DNA of 64,000 bases, taken from an uncultured Pelagibacteraceae bacterium (GTDB taxonomy: Bacteria; Pseudomonadota; Alphaproteobacteria; Pelagibacterales; Pelagibacteraceae). How positions within the stretch are numbered: the stretch's first letter is position 1; each line of letters opens with the position of its first letter. The position numbers and the translations under genes are program-made. The stretch spans positions 105,380-169,379 of the forward strand of contig CACHHD010000002.1 in assembly GCA_902579605.1 (NCBI GenBank), read 5' to 3'. Below, piece after piece: positions 16,364 to 27,348 of the stretch. A model generated the notes under the pieces. The model saw only the letters and a program-made list of their open reading frames with translations. It ran no database searches and was not told where the DNA came from.

Positions 16364-17080
16364 ATTAGATTTACGTGCTAATAATTGGCTAATTTTAAAG
16401 GTTTTATCGGTTATTTTACCGCTTATGTCTCTTGGCAAAAATCTTCTTTGAAAAGACTTTATAACCATATTATCATTTTTCGACTTTTTCGAAGAGTTAA
16501 AAAATCTATATCCAATTTTATGGATATTTCTAAAGAAAATTTTTCTTTTCATTTTTGATTTATTTCTGTTTTTTTTAAATTTAAAATTTTCATACCATAA
16601 TGCTAAACCTTTTTTACTTAGTAATTTCCAAGGAAAATTTTCACCAGGATCTATTTTTCTTAGTGGTGCAACATCTGAATGCCCGAGAATATTATTTTTC
16701 TTAATTTTATATTTTTTTACTAGAATTTTAAGAAGTTGAATAAGGGCACTAATTTGTTTTTTTGTAAATTTTTCATATCCGAATTGATGACCTTTATTTT
16801 GAATTTCAATTCCTAAGGAATATTTATTTAAATTGGTTTTATTCTTCCATTTTGATTTGCCCGCATGCCAAGCAACTTTATTATCTTCAACCATCCTATA
16901 TATAACCCCATTTTTTGTAATGAAATAATGACAACTGACTTTGCTTTTTGGATTTTTCAGTCTTTGTAAAGATACACGTGTAGATTGCATTCCTGTATAA
17001 TGAATTATTAAGAATTTGATGTTTTTCAATTTTCTGCTTTTTTTTGAATAATTTAATGATTTATTGAGATTTATAAGCAT
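16355..17080 (-). CDS. N-acetylmuramoyl-L-alanine amidase (Amidase_2, AmpD/AmiD type)
   Basis: A 241-residue zinc amidase that cuts the MurNAc-L-Ala bond during wall turnover. By alignment to AmpD, the zinc ligands are H27 (IIHYTG), H134 (LGHSDVAP) and D144 (KIDPGE). Likely catalytic E92 and K142 are also present. After the catalytic domain (about 15-165), a basic linker leads to a segment SFQRRFLPRDISGKITDKT (about 208-226) resembling a peptidoglycan-binding repeat, which favours AmiD over cytosolic AmpD. No clear signal peptide is visible, so location is uncertain. Divergent from mlaA across a 105-bp gap in which I see no convincing promoter. Confidence 0.88.
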   Translation of the reverse strand: MLINLNKSLNYSKKSRKLKNIKFLIIHYTGMQSTRVSLQRLKNPKSKVSCHYFITKNGVIYRMVEDNKVAWHAGKSKWKNKTNLNKYSLGIEIQNKGHQFGYEKFTKKQISALIQLLKILVKKYKIKKNNILGHSDVAPLRKIDPGENFPWKLLSKKGLALWYENFKFKKNRNKSKMKRKIFFRNIHKIGYRFFNSSKKSKNDNMVIKSFQRRFLPRDISGKITDKTFKISQLLARKSNLT

Positions 17081-17185
17081 TACATAAGTTTTTATTGATA
17101 GTTTAACTAAATTTATATGTAAAATCCTTTAAAATAAAGCCATGATTTATGTTTAATTTCTTTATAAATTCTATATATAGCGATT

Positions 17186-17938
17186 ATGATTTTAAAAAGA
17201 TTAAATATTACAATTTTATCTATTCTGCTTAGCATTGGTATAAACTCTAATGTTAACGCGGAGACTGAAAATGAGTGCTTTGAAAAAGTAAGTAGAGGAA
17301 TATTTAAATTCAATCAGGGGTTTGACAATATTATTTTAGAACCTGTAGCTAAAGCCTATAACAGACTTCCAGAACCAATTAGAAACGGAACAGGTAATTT
17401 TACTTCCAACATTGCCACTTTACTATCAATCCCAAATCATCTTTTACAAGGTGAAGTGAAACTTGCTGGACACGCTACTGGAAGTTTTTTAATTAACACT
17501 ACCGTAGGAGTTTTGGGGTTAGGAAATCCGGCTGCAGCTCTTGGCTTGAAAAATCAAAAAGAGGATATTGGTCAAACTTTAGGAACTTACGGAGTAGGTG
17601 GGGGATGTTATTTTGTTTTACCAATATTAGGTCCAACTACCGTGCGAGACGGTGTGGGTATGGTAATTGATAATAACTACTTAGATGCTTTTGCAAGAAT
17701 AACGTGGCATGAAGATAAAATTAAAGACGTATCAGGTAATAAAATTGATTATTTAGGTGTTAAGGCAGCATCTGCTGTTGATTTTAGAGGTGATAATATG
17801 ACTAATTTTGAAAGCCTAGAAAAAAATTCAATCGATTTATACGCTGCAACAAAAAGTCTTTTTTTACAGGATAGATTGAAAAAAATACAAAATTCCAAGA
17901 CTTCAGATGAAGAATCTTGGGGTGAATTAGATAAATAA
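17186..17938 (+). CDS. mlaA: MlaA/VacJ family outer-membrane phospholipid transport protein
   Basis: A 250-residue MlaA homologue, the outer-membrane part of the Mla system that extracts misplaced phospholipids. Family features include FKFNQGFDNIILEPVAKAYN, the glycine- and Pro-rich middle, and DIGQTLGTYGVGGGCYFVLP. Residues 1-25 form a signal peptide with likely cleavage after NVNA. There is no cysteine at the cleavage site (the next residue is Glu), so it is not an evident lipoprotein, unlike E. coli MlaA. mlaC follows 12 bp downstream. Confidence 0.9.
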   Translation: MILKRLNITILSILLSIGINSNVNAETENECFEKVSRGIFKFNQGFDNIILEPVAKAYNRLPEPIRNGTGNFTSNIATLLSIPNHLLQGEVKLAGHATGSFLINTTVGVLGLGNPAAALGLKNQKEDIGQTLGTYGVGGGCYFVLPILGPTTVRDGVGMVIDNNYLDAFARITWHEDKIKDVSGNKIDYLGVKAASAVDFRGDNMTNFESLEKNSIDLYAATKSLFLQDRLKKIQNSKTSDEESWGELDK

Positions 17939-17950
17939 AAAATTTTTTCG

Positions 17951-18550
17951 ATGAAAAAGAAACTATTTTTTACAATAATTATTTACTTACATTTTATTTC
18001 CCTTTTTGCAATTTCATATAATTCAGAACCAAAAATATTTATTCAGGAATTAGTTGATGATGCAGTCAAAACTTTGAGTGATAAGTCAATATCGGTTGAA
18101 GAAAAGAATGAAACAATAGTAAAGATAGCTAAAGAAAATGTAGATATAAACGCACTAAGTCTTTATACTTTAGGAAGTATAAGGAAAAACTTAGATCAAG
18201 AAACTCTTTCAGAGTATCAAGATATTTTTGAAAAATATTTTTTAAAAAGTCTCACTTCAAGATTAACAGATTACTCTTCCCAAAAATTTGAGGTTATAAA
18301 ATCTGATCAGAAAAGTTCTAATTATACGATAGTAAGCTCAAAAATTGCAGAGACAGTGAACTCTCCAGAGATAAAGATTGACTGGAGAGTGTATACAAAA
18401 AATCCTCAAAAACCATTAATCAGAGACTTAATTGTTGAAGGCCTTAGTCTTGCAAAAACTCAAAAAGAAGAGTTTGCATCAATTCTAAATTCTAATAATA
18501 ATGATGTTAAAGCTTTAATAAAAAAATTAGAGGAATTTGTATTTAATTAG
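17951..18550 (+). CDS. mlaC: MlaC-like periplasmic phospholipid-binding protein
   Basis: A 199-residue protein of the MlaC/Ttg2D family that shuttles phospholipid between MlaA and the inner-membrane MlaFEDB complex. It has an N-terminal signal peptide (about residues 1-20). The pattern of the family follows, including the segment KFEVIKSDQKSSNYTIVSSK and the IKIDWRVYTKNPQKPLIRDL block. It lies directly after mlaA, forming a two-gene unit. The transporter genes mlaFED are not in this window. Confidence 0.88.
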   Translation: MKKKLFFTIIIYLHFISLFAISYNSEPKIFIQELVDDAVKTLSDKSISVEEKNETIVKIAKENVDINALSLYTLGSIRKNLDQETLSEYQDIFEKYFLKSLTSRLTDYSSQKFEVIKSDQKSSNYTIVSSKIAETVNSPEIKIDWRVYTKNPQKPLIRDLIVEGLSLAKTQKEEFASILNSNNNDVKALIKKLEEFVFN

Positions 18551-18554
18551 TCTT

Positions 18555-18631
18555 TGGTGGGCCCGCCAGGACTCGAACCTGGGACCAATACATTATGAGT
18601 GTACTGCTCTAACCAACTGAGCTACAGGCCC
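18555..18631 (-). tRNA. tRNA with CAT anticodon (probably tRNA-Ile2, else elongator Met)
   Basis: A 77-nt cloverleaf on the minus strand: acceptor GGGCCTG pairing with CGGGCCC, D arm GCTC/GAGC, anticodon stem GTACA/TGTAT around loop CTCATAA, T arm CCAGG/CCTGG, and an encoded CCA end. The anticodon is CAT. G1-C72 pairing rules out initiator tRNA. The acceptor end resembles alphaproteobacterial tRNA-Ile, so a lysidine-modified tRNA-Ile2 is more likely than elongator tRNA-Met, but I cannot settle this by eye. It lies 26 bp downstream of rpoD on the same strand. Confidence 0.93.
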
Positions 18632-18657
18632 ATTACTATCTTTTACATTAGAAATAA

Positions 18658-20523
18658 TTATTTTTCTAGGAAACTTTTAAGTTGTTTTGATCTGCTTGGG
18701 TGCTTTAGTTTCCTTAGTGCTTTTGCTTCTATTTGTCTTATTCTTTCTCTTGTAACTGAGAACTGTAAACCGACCTCTTCTAGTGTATGGTCAGTGTTCA
18801 TTCCTATGCCAAATCTCATTCTTAAAACTCTTTCTTCTCTGGGTGTTAATGATGCTAAAATCTTTGTTGTGGACTCACTTAGATTTGACTGAATTGCTGT
18901 ATCTAAAGGTTGCAGAGCATTTTTATCCTCAATAAAATCTCCTAAACTACTATCTTCCTCATCTCCGACGGGAGTTTCTAATGAAACCGGTTCTTTAGCA
19001 ATCTTTAAAACTTTTCTAACTTTTTCTAAAGGCATCGCTAATTTTTTTGCAAGCTCTTCTGGAGTAGGCTCTCTACCAAATTCACTCATAATTTGGCGTT
19101 GAGTTCTCACAATTTTATTTATTGTCTCAATCATGTGCACTGGTATCCGTATAGTCCTAGCTTGATCAGCAATAGATCTGGTTATTGCTTGTCTTATCCA
19201 CCATGTTGCGTAAGTAGAAAATTTATAACCTCTTCTATATTCAAATTTATCAACTGCTTTCATCAAACCAATATTGCCCTCTTGGATTAAATCTAAAAAC
19301 TGTAAACCTCTATTAGTGTATTTCTTTGCTATTGAGATTACTAATCTTAAATTAGCTTCAACCATTTCTTTTTTAGCAACTCTTGACTCTCTTTCTCCTT
19401 TTTGAATTCTACTAACTAATCTTTTAAATTCTCCAACTGACAGCCCAATTTTTTTACTGAATTCGACTAATCTATCTCTAATTTCAGCAAAATCCTTTTT
19501 AAACTTCTTAAAGAAGGCTTTCCAAACAGAGTTTTGATTTAAAAAAGACTCAAATTTCGGATTTATCTCGTTTCCAATATAATATTTTAAAAATTCCTCT
19601 CTTGGTATTTTATTATCCATAGCTAAACGCATCAAAACACCCTCTAAAGAAACAATTTTTTTATTCTCTTTGTAATGTGATTGTACAAGTTCTTCCACAA
19701 CATTTGGTGCTAGTTGTAAATTTTTAAAGTTATCTACTAAAATTAATTGTATTTTTTTAAAATTTTTATTTTTTGAAACTGAAAGCTCTTTTCCAGAAAG
19801 AATACATTCTAAATTTTCTTTTTGATATTTTTGTAACTTCAGATAATTTTTATTTAATGATTCTAGTAGTTTTAATATCTTTGGCTTAATTTCCTCTTCC
19901 ATTTTCGCTAACGATAAATTAAATTCATCCTCTTCTGTAACTTCTACCTTTTCTTCAGGATTTTTTTCTTCATTTTCATCTTTTGTTATAATCTTTTTTT
20001 CTGTTTCCTTTTTATTTTTTATTTCATCATCATCTGAAGTTTCAAAATCTTCGTATGTTGAATCAATATCAATTATATCTCTTACTAACATTTCTTGATT
20101 TTCAATTTTATTTTTCCACTCTGATATTTTTTTTCCAACTATAGGGCTTTGTGTGAGGGCATTTATCATAACATCTTTTCCAGCTTCTATCCTTTTTGCA
20201 ATAGCGATCTCTCCTTCTCGAGATAACAACTCAACACCACCCATTTCTCTAAGATACATTCTAATAGGATCATCACTCTTTTCCGAAGTTTTCTCTTCGA
20301 CGTTAGTATTTGCTTCTTTCTTTTTATTTGATTGAAATTCTGATTTTTTTGAAACTAAAGTTATTTTATTGTCAGCGATTATTAAAAATGCACGTTCCGT
20401 ATTTTCAAAAGATCCGCCTCGTTTACCTAGTGATTTACCCAATTCTTCATATGTTATAAATCCACGGTTTTTTCCTTTTTCAAGGATTCTTTCAAATGAT
20501 TTTGTTATTAATTTTTCACCCAT
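18658..20523 (-). CDS. rpoD: Primary sigma factor RpoD (sigma70)
   Basis: A 621-residue housekeeping sigma factor. A region 1.1-like N terminus ([12 protein letters not shown]) is followed by region 1.2 ([16 protein letters not shown]) and a long acidic, low-complexity non-conserved region. Regions 2.1-2.4 follow with [17 protein letters not shown] and [15 protein letters not shown], then region 3. Region 4 contains LRMRFGIGM and the helix-turn-helix [20 protein letters not shown]. It is downstream of dnaG (58-bp gap), the usual macromolecular-synthesis arrangement, with a tRNA after it. Confidence 0.97.
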   Translation of the reverse strand: MGEKLITKSFERILEKGKNRGFITYEELGKSLGKRGGSFENTERAFLIIADNKITLVSKKSEFQSNKKKEANTNVEEKTSEKSDDPIRMYLREMGGVELLSREGEIAIAKRIEAGKDVMINALTQSPIVGKKISEWKNKIENQEMLVRDIIDIDSTYEDFETSDDDEIKNKKETEKKIITKDENEEKNPEEKVEVTEEDEFNLSLAKMEEEIKPKILKLLESLNKNYLKLQKYQKENLECILSGKELSVSKNKNFKKIQLILVDNFKNLQLAPNVVEELVQSHYKENKKIVSLEGVLMRLAMDNKIPREEFLKYYIGNEINPKFESFLNQNSVWKAFFKKFKKDFAEIRDRLVEFSKKIGLSVGEFKRLVSRIQKGERESRVAKKEMVEANLRLVISIAKKYTNRGLQFLDLIQEGNIGLMKAVDKFEYRRGYKFSTYATWWIRQAITRSIADQARTIRIPVHMIETINKIVRTQRQIMSEFGREPTPEELAKKLAMPLEKVRKVLKIAKEPVSLETPVGDEEDSSLGDFIEDKNALQPLDTAIQSNLSESTTKILASLTPREERVLRMRFGIGMNTDHTLEEVGLQFSVTRERIRQIEAKALRKLKHPSRSKQLKSFLEK

Positions 20524-20581
20524 AAGCAGAAGTAAGCAGTGAAGTATATATAAACACTAAAAATCAAAAATCTATCCTTAA

Positions 20582-22366
20582 TTAATCCCTATTTATTTGA
20601 CTTTTAAGCTTAAGAAGCTCAGAGAAAGCTTTTTCCTCTAAATTATTTATTAGTTTCTTTTCTAGAGATTCTATTTTCCTTTTCTGCTCAGTTTCTTCAA
20701 GATCATAAATCAAATCATCATAAATTTCTTTTATTTGATTATAATTCTTTTTTTTGAGTATTGTTCTCAAATTTGAATTTTCGTTAATATCTTTAGTTAG
20801 ATTTGGTTGAATCTTAATAGCCTCTTTTTCTATATCTTTCTCTTTAATACCAGATTTTATAAGATCTATTAATTCATTTTTAAATTTTTCATTTTCGTTG
20901 TTTGAAAAGGAAATATTTTCTATTTTACTTAATTGATTTCTTATAGACCCACTGTAAAAAATAATAATATGTAAAATAGAAAATTCTATTAAATTTTCTC
21001 TTGTGAGATCTTTTTTTTGTAAATGTATTTTTTTTGTTTCGTTCAAAACCTTCGACTCTACGCGTTTTTTGAAATAAGGATAAAGTTTTGTATTTACATT
21101 TGGTGTCAAAGTATTAATTTTATTTAAAAAATCCTCTAATATATATTTTTTTAAAGTATTATCCTTTATAAACGAACATAATTTTCGCATTTGTTTCTCA
21201 AATTTTGTAATCTCGAAAGGATTATTTTTGTTAATTTTACTTACATAAGAATCCCAAATGAAAGATTGAATTATTAATTTTTTTTCTAAGATTTTTAAAA
21301 AACCAAATTTACCTTTATCTTTAATAATATCATCTGGATCTTTACCTTTATCTAAAATTGAGAAGAAAATTTTGCTTTCCTCGTTTATTAATGGAAATAA
21401 TCTTTCAGCTATTCTGATCGCTGCTTGTTGACCGCTATAATCTCCATCTAAACATATAATTGGATTAGAAAAAAATTTCCAAATTAAGTTTATTTGATTT
21501 TCAGTTATTGCAGTGCCAGAATTTGATATTACATTTTTAATACCGTTAGAGTATAAGGATATTACATCCATGTATCCTTCCACAATTACCACTTCTTTAG
21601 TAGAGCCCCTTTCCTCTTTAGCGAAATTTAGATTAAATAATTGCCGTCCCTTTTTGTAAAATTCTGTCTCTGGTGAATTTATATACTTTGCAAGATTATT
21701 GTTGTTAATAATTCTTCCTCCAAAAGCAATAACATCATCTGAGAGATTATATATTGGAAAAATTATTCTGTTGGAAAATCTATCTAATAATTTTTTATTT
21801 TTCTCAATAATATAATAAAGACCTGTGAGTTTAATATCTTCTAAAGAAAATTTTTTAGAAAGTTGTTCAATAAAATTGTTATTTTTTGGCACAAATCCAA
21901 GTCGGAACTTTTTAATTATTTCATCTGTAAGACCCCTTTTCTTAAGATAGTCCAAAGCAAAAAAATTTTTTTTCTCAAACAATTGATTATGAAAAAATTC
22001 ATTATAGACTTTTATAATATTTTTGTATTTATCAAACCTTTCCTGCTTTTCTTTATCATATTTTGAAAATTTATATATTTGCATTCCAGCTTCAGAAGCT
22101 AAAGTTTTAACTGCTTCTCCGAACCTAAGAGATTTTGTTTTCATCAAAAAATCAAAAATGTTTCCGTGTTCTCCTGTGCTAAAACAATGATAAAAACCTT
22201 TGTCATCATTTACAGTAAAAGAAGGAGTTTTTTCATTTTTAAAAGGAGATAACCCTATAAACTCTTTACCTCTTTTTTTTAATTGAACATATTTTCCAAC
22301 CACTTGTGAAACTTTTAATCTTAATTTAATTTCTTCCAAATATTCTTTAGGATATTTCATTATCAT
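20582..22366 (-). CDS. dnaG: DNA primase DnaG with altered zinc-ribbon residues
   Basis: A 594-residue primase that makes RNA primers at the fork. The N-terminal zinc-ribbon fold is recognisable (FIGLSPFKNEKTPSF and YHCFSTGEHGN). Of the four zinc ligands of E. coli primase (C40, H43, C61, C64) only C61 remains; the others are S40, K43 and T64. The Toprim domain has VVIVEGYMDVI and ICLDGDYSGQQAA with the catalytic acidic residues. The C-terminal helicase-interaction domain is divergent. The ATG forms an ATGA overlap with the yqeY stop. Confidence 0.95.
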   Translation of the reverse strand: MIMKYPKEYLEEIKLRLKVSQVVGKYVQLKKRGKEFIGLSPFKNEKTPSFTVNDDKGFYHCFSTGEHGNIFDFLMKTKSLRFGEAVKTLASEAGMQIYKFSKYDKEKQERFDKYKNIIKVYNEFFHNQLFEKKNFFALDYLKKRGLTDEIIKKFRLGFVPKNNNFIEQLSKKFSLEDIKLTGLYYIIEKNKKLLDRFSNRIIFPIYNLSDDVIAFGGRIINNNNLAKYINSPETEFYKKGRQLFNLNFAKEERGSTKEVVIVEGYMDVISLYSNGIKNVISNSGTAITENQINLIWKFFSNPIICLDGDYSGQQAAIRIAERLFPLINEESKIFFSILDKGKDPDDIIKDKGKFGFLKILEKKLIIQSFIWDSYVSKINKNNPFEITKFEKQMRKLCSFIKDNTLKKYILEDFLNKINTLTPNVNTKLYPYFKKRVESKVLNETKKIHLQKKDLTRENLIEFSILHIIIFYSGSIRNQLSKIENISFSNNENEKFKNELIDLIKSGIKEKDIEKEAIKIQPNLTKDINENSNLRTILKKKNYNQIKEIYDDLIYDLEETEQKRKIESLEKKLINNLEEKAFSELLKLKSQINRD

Positions 22367-22815
22367 TTGAGTATTTCTTTAATTAACTTACTTACTTTAG
22401 AAAAATCTAAAACATCTCCATAATCCTTTTTAAGAATTCCCATAATCTTTCCCATATCCTTAATTGATGAAGCGCCAACTTGCTTAATAACTTTTTGACA
22501 AACAGTTTTTATCTCTTCTTCGCTCATCTGCTTTGGTAAAAATTCATTTATTATAGAAATTTCTTCCTGCTCCTTTTTGAGCAAATCTTCTCTTCCTGCT
22601 TTTTTGTAAGCTTCGCACGAATCATTTCTTTGTTTAGTCATTTTTTTTAAAATTGAGGTGATTTCCTGATCTTTTAAATCTTGCTCTTTTATCTTTGAGG
22701 CAATTTTAAAATCTTTTATTGCCGAAATTATTAGCCTGAGAGTTGGAAATACTGTTTTGTCTTTATTTTTAAGACTTTGGTTTAATTTTTCCTCAATTTT
22801 TTTTTCTAGGGACAT
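22363..22815 (-). CDS. yqeY: GatB/YqeY domain protein
   Basis: A 150-residue protein of the YqeY family, related to the C-terminal tRNA-binding domain of the amidotransferase subunit GatB. Visible features are the N-terminal helix LEKKIEEKLNQSLKNKDK, LRLIISAIKDFKI, EEISIINEFLPKQMSEEEI and the terminal GKIMGILKKDYGDVLDFSKV block. Its precise role is not established. It is translationally coupled to dnaG (ATGA) and is divergent from carA, a context conserved in alphaproteobacteria. Confidence 0.9.
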   Translation of the reverse strand: MSLEKKIEEKLNQSLKNKDKTVFPTLRLIISAIKDFKIASKIKEQDLKDQEITSILKKMTKQRNDSCEAYKKAGREDLLKKEQEEISIINEFLPKQMSEEEIKTVCQKVIKQVGASSIKDMGKIMGILKKDYGDVLDFSKVSKLIKEILK

Positions 22816-22866
22816 TTTTTTTCTTAAGTTTAATCACAAATTATATTTAAAATAAAAAGATCTTTC

Positions 22867-22895
22867 TTGACGATTTTTAAAGTTTTTCATATGTT
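22867..22895 (+). promoter_or_regulatory. Putative carA promoter
   Basis: TTGACG (22867-22872) and TATGTT (22890-22895) are separated by 17 bp in the 122-bp divergent gap between yqeY and carA. The expected start point is near 22902, about 36 bp before the carA start. Consensus match only. Confidence 0.4.
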
Positions 22896-22937
22896 TCGCA
22901 AAATCATGTTTATAAGTTTTTTACTTTAACTCATGAG

Positions 22938-24146
22938 TTGTATTTGAAACAGATTTATCAAAATATATACTCAAAAAACAATCTTAAAAAGATCGATGGT
23001 ACCGCTATTCTAGTTCTTGAAAATGGAAAATTCTTTAAAGGTTTTGGTTTAGGGTATGAGGGTTCTGCCACTGGTGAAGTTTGTTTCAATACTTCAATTA
23101 CCGGTTATCAAGAAATAATTTCAGATCCGTCATACGCTGAACAAATAATTAATTTTACATTTCCACACGTTGGCAATGTAGGAACAAATAAAGAAGATCA
23201 TGAGTCTGATAAAGTTTGGACAAAAGGTGTAATTTTAAATACTGAAATTACAAGTCCTTCAAATTATCGTTCATTAAAACATCTCGATTTTTGGCTAAAA
23301 AAAAACAGAATAGTTGGCATCACTGGTATCGACACAAGAAATTTAACTAACTTAATAAGAGATAAAGGAGCGCCAAAAGGCACGATATCCTTTTTAAAAA
23401 ATGGAAAATTTAATATCAGAAACATTCTTAAAATTACTAGAAAATGGACTGGTTTAAAAAATTTAGATCTAGCTAAGCAGGTTACTACTAAAAGAAACTA
23501 TATCTGGAAAGACTTCAAAACATGGAAAAAAGGAGAAGGTTTTATAAAAAATAAAAAAAAATTATTACATGTAGTAGCGATTGATTATGGAATTAAAAAG
23601 AATATTTTAAGATATTTTTCTGATTTTAATTGTAAGGTGACAATTGTGTCTTGTAAAACAAGTGCCAAGGAAATTTTAAAGTTAAAACCTAATGGAATTT
23701 TTTTATCAAATGGTCCTGGCGACCCTGCTGCAACTGGAAAATATGCTATTCCTATTATAAAAGAATTTATAGAAAATAAACTTCCTATATTTGGAATTTG
23801 TCTTGGTCACCAATTACTTGGTTTAGCTTTGGGGGCAAAAACTAAAAAAATGAGTTTAGGTCATAGAGGCGCTAATCATCCTGTAAAAAATATGATAAAG
23901 GGAAACGTTGAGATAACAAGTCAAAATCATGGTTTTGAAATTGTTAAACAAAGTTTACCAAGAAATATTCAAATAACACATCAGTCACTTTTTGATAAAA
24001 GTATTGAGGGAATAAAACTTAAATCTAAACCAGTATTTTCAGTTCAGTATCACCCAGAATCTAATCCAGGGCCGCAAGATAGTGTTTATTTGTTTGAACA
24101 ATTTATTAAGAGTATGAAAAAAAATGCCAAAAAGAAAAGACATTAA
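22938..24146 (+). CDS. carA: Carbamoyl-phosphate synthase small subunit
   Basis: The glutamine amidotransferase subunit (402 residues) that supplies ammonia to CarB for arginine and pyrimidine synthesis. The N-terminal domain shows [12 protein letters not shown] and [13 protein letters not shown]. The class I amidotransferase domain shows FLSNGPGDP, the catalytic cysteine in [11 protein letters not shown], and the His-Glu pair in [11 protein letters not shown]. No ATG lies in frame before the conserved region. The first usable start is TTG at 22938, with another TTG at 22944; the true start is uncertain by a few codons. carB overlaps by 23 bp. Confidence 0.96.
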   Translation: MYLKQIYQNIYSKNNLKKIDGTAILVLENGKFFKGFGLGYEGSATGEVCFNTSITGYQEIISDPSYAEQIINFTFPHVGNVGTNKEDHESDKVWTKGVILNTEITSPSNYRSLKHLDFWLKKNRIVGITGIDTRNLTNLIRDKGAPKGTISFLKNGKFNIRNILKITRKWTGLKNLDLAKQVTTKRNYIWKDFKTWKKGEGFIKNKKKLLHVVAIDYGIKKNILRYFSDFNCKVTIVSCKTSAKEILKLKPNGIFLSNGPGDPAATGKYAIPIIKEFIENKLPIFGICLGHQLLGLALGAKTKKMSLGHRGANHPVKNMIKGNVEITSQNHGFEIVKQSLPRNIQITHQSLFDKSIEGIKLKSKPVFSVQYHPESNPGPQDSVYLFEQFIKSMKKNAKKKRH

Positions 24147-27100
24147 AAAAATTTTAGTCGTTGGAGCAGGACCAATTATTATTGGTCAAGCATGTGAATT
24201 TGATTATTCAGGCACTCAAGCTTGTAAAGCTTTAAAAGATGAGGGATATAAAGTAATTCTAATTAATTCAAATCCAGCAACAATTATGACTGATCCTAAC
24301 ATTGCTGATAAAACTTATATAGAGCCAATTACATTGGAAGTTCTTGAAAAAATTCTAATTAAGGAAAAGCCAGATGCTATCTTACCAACTATGGGAGGGC
24401 AAACTGCACTTAATTTAGCAATGGAAGCTGAAAAAAAAGGAATACTTAAGAAATATAAAATAGAATTAATAGGTGCGAACTCAAAAGCAATTTCAAATGC
24501 TGAGGATAGGAAAAAATTTAGAAAAAATATGATTGAAATCGGACTAGACTTACCAAAATCTAAAATCCTAAATAATTTTAATCAAGCAGATAAGGTATTA
24601 AAACAGATAGGATTACCTGCAATTATAAGACCAGCCTTTACATTAGGAGGACTTGGAGGAGGAATTGCTAAAAATAAAAAAGAATTTTTTAAAATAGCAA
24701 AAAACGGTCTTCATGAGTCTCCGGTAAATCAAATTTTAGTTGAGGAATGTTTAGAAGGTTGGAAAGAATTTGAAATGGAAGTTGTCAGAGACAAAAAAGA
24801 TAATTGTATTATAATTTGCTCAATAGAAAATTTAGACCCAATGGGAATTCATACGGGAGACTCCGTTACAATAGCTCCAGCACTTACTTTAACTGATAAA
24901 GAGTATCAGGTAATGAGAAACGCATCTATAGCCTGTTTAAGAAAAATTGGGGTAGAAACTGGTGGTTCAAATGTTCAATTTGCTATTAATCCAAAAAATG
25001 GAAGAATGGTAATCATTGAAATGAATCCAAGAGTGTCAAGATCTTCAGCCTTAGCTTCTAAAGCAACTGGTTTTCCAATCGCAAAAGTAGCTGCAAAATT
25101 AGCAGTTGGATACACTTTAGATGAATTAAAAAATGAAATTACAAAAGTTACACCGGCCTCTTTTGAGCCTACAATTGATTACGTTGTAACGAAAATTCCA
25201 AGATTTACCTTTGAAAAGTTTTCAACTTCTGCTGCAATTTTAGGGACATCTATGAAATCTGTTGGTGAAGCCATGGCAATTGGAAGGAATTTTAAGGAGT
25301 CATTGCAAAAAGCTTTGGTATCACTTGAAACAGGTTTTTCAGGTCTAGATCAAATATTTAATTTAAGTACAAAAAAAATAGAAAAAAAACTTAGAGAAAA
25401 TGTTCCTAATAAAATTTTACTTGTAGGAGAAGCGATAAGGAAACAAATCAATTTAAATAAAATACATAAACTTTCAAAAATTGACCCCTGGTTTTTAAAT
25501 CAGATTAAAGAAATTATTGATAATGAGATTAAAATTAAGAAAAATGGTCTCCCAAAAACATTTAATGAATTCAATTATATCAAATCAATTGGTTTTTCTG
25601 ATAAAAAATTGTCAGAACTTACAAAATATTCAGAGACATTTATCAGAAAAAGAAGAGAGGTATTAAAAGTTTTACCAGTTTATAAAAAAGTAGATACTTG
25701 TGCTGCTGAATTTAAATCTTTCACTCCATACATGTATTCAACTTATCAAAGAAATTTTTCTTTAAAATCTTCGTGTGAGGCTAATCCTTCAAAAAGAAAA
25801 AAAATAATCATACTTGGAGGGGGTCCAAATAGAATAGGTCAAGGAATAGAATTTGATTATTGTTGCTGCCAAGCCAGTTTCGCGCTCAAAGAAGCTAAAT
25901 ACGAAACGATAATGGTCAATTGTAATCCAGAGACCGTGTCAACAGATTATGATACAAGTGATAGATTATATTTTGAGCCATTGATTGATGAATATGTTTT
26001 TAACATTATTAAAAGAGAAAAATCTCATGGTAGTTTGAAAGGTGTAATTACTCAATTTGGTGGACAAACACCAATTAAACTAGCTAAATTTTTACATGAA
26101 AACAAGCTTCCAATTTTAGGAACTCAATATTCTTCAATTGACCTTGCAGAAGATAGAGATAGATTTAGAGGTCTCTTAAAAAAATTAAATCTTAAACAAG
26201 CCGAAAGTGGTATTGCAAAAAATTTTTCGCAAGCTATAAAAATTGCAGAAAAAATTGGTTTGCCCTTAATGGTAAGGCCGTCTTATGTTTTAGGTGGAAG
26301 AGCCATGGAAATAGTTTATGAAAAAAGACAGCTTAAAGATTTTGTTAAAGAGGCCTTTAAGGTAGCAGAAAAAAATCCAATTCTGATTGATAAATTTATT
26401 GATAATGCGATGGAGGTAGACGTTGATGCAATTTCTGATGGTAAAAATGTTTTTGTAGCAGGCATAATGCAGCATATAGAGGAAGCTGGAATTCATTCTG
26501 GTGACTCGGCTTGCAGTTTACCGCCAGTGTCTATTAAGCCTTTTTTAATAAAAGAAATTGAAAATCAAACAAAAAAATTAGCTTTAGCACTGAGGGTAAA
26601 AGGTTTTATGAATGTACAATACGCTATCAAAAATGACCAGATATACGTTATTGAAGTTAACCCTAGGGCAAGTAGAACAGTTCCATTTGTTTCTAAGGCA
26701 AAAAATTTACCGCTAGCTAAGATAGCTTCAAGAGTTATGGCTGGAGATAAATTATCTAAATTCAATCTAAAAAGTAAAACTAAAAATATGTTTGCGGTCA
26801 AAGAAGCTGTATTTCCTTTTAACAAATTTCCGAATAGTGATCTTTTACTAGGGCCAGAAATGAAATCTACAGGTGAAGTTATGGGTTTCGATAAAAATTT
26901 TGGAATGGCGTTTGCTAAAAGTCAAATCGCTGCTTCTAATTCCCTTCCTAAAAGCGGCTTAGCTTTTATATCTTTAAAGAACAGCCATAAAGAAGAGGGT
27001 GTACAATTAGCTAAGCAATTAATTAAATTAAGTTTTAAACTTTGCGGAACTAGAGGAACTGCTGATTATATAAATCAACACGGTATACAATGTAGAAAAA

Positions 27101-27348
27101 TAAATAAGGTGAATCAAGGATCTCCTCATATTGTGGATATTCTTAATGCAAAAAAAATTGCTATAGTTATAAACACCGGAGGTGGAAACAGCGAAACTCA
27201 ATTAAGTGATGCTGTGGCTTTAAGGAGAGCTACCTTAGCTAATAAAGTTCCTTACTGTACCAATATGTCAACTGCTAAAGTTTGTTTGGAGGGGATAAAG
27301 TCTTTGAAGTACAAAGATATTAACGTAATTTCTTTACAAGATATTTAG
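24124..27348 (+). CDS. carB: Carbamoyl-phosphate synthase large subunit
   Basis: A full-length 1074-residue CarB with two homologous ATP-grasp halves. The first begins with [21 protein letters not shown]; the second, at about residue 560, with [20 protein letters not shown]. Each half has the paired Asn/Glu metal sites ([15 protein letters not shown] and [15 protein letters not shown]). The C-terminal allosteric domain (about 940-1074) contains GTRGTADYI and INTGGGN. The last 4 bp interlock with the stop codon of the convergent oxygenase gene. Confidence 0.98.
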   Translation: MPKRKDIKKILVVGAGPIIIGQACEFDYSGTQACKALKDEGYKVILINSNPATIMTDPNIADKTYIEPITLEVLEKILIKEKPDAILPTMGGQTALNLAMEAEKKGILKKYKIELIGANSKAISNAEDRKKFRKNMIEIGLDLPKSKILNNFNQADKVLKQIGLPAIIRPAFTLGGLGGGIAKNKKEFFKIAKNGLHESPVNQILVEECLEGWKEFEMEVVRDKKDNCIIICSIENLDPMGIHTGDSVTIAPALTLTDKEYQVMRNASIACLRKIGVETGGSNVQFAINPKNGRMVIIEMNPRVSRSSALASKATGFPIAKVAAKLAVGYTLDELKNEITKVTPASFEPTIDYVVTKIPRFTFEKFSTSAAILGTSMKSVGEAMAIGRNFKESLQKALVSLETGFSGLDQIFNLSTKKIEKKLRENVPNKILLVGEAIRKQINLNKIHKLSKIDPWFLNQIKEIIDNEIKIKKNGLPKTFNEFNYIKSIGFSDKKLSELTKYSETFIRKRREVLKVLPVYKKVDTCAAEFKSFTPYMYSTYQRNFSLKSSCEANPSKRKKIIILGGGPNRIGQGIEFDYCCCQASFALKEAKYETIMVNCNPETVSTDYDTSDRLYFEPLIDEYVFNIIKREKSHGSLKGVITQFGGQTPIKLAKFLHENKLPILGTQYSSIDLAEDRDRFRGLLKKLNLKQAESGIAKNFSQAIKIAEKIGLPLMVRPSYVLGGRAMEIVYEKRQLKDFVKEAFKVAEKNPILIDKFIDNAMEVDVDAISDGKNVFVAGIMQHIEEAGIHSGDSACSLPPVSIKPFLIKEIENQTKKLALALRVKGFMNVQYAIKNDQIYVIEVNPRASRTVPFVSKAKNLPLAKIASRVMAGDKLSKFNLKSKTKNMFAVKEAVFPFNKFPNSDLLLGPEMKSTGEVMGFDKNFGMAFAKSQIAASNSLPKSGLAFISLKNSHKEEGVQLAKQLIKLSFKLCGTRGTADYINQHGIQCRKINKVNQGSPHIVDILNAKKIAIVINTGGGNSETQLSDAVALRRATLANKVPYCTNMSTAKVCLEGIKSLKYKDINVISLQDI

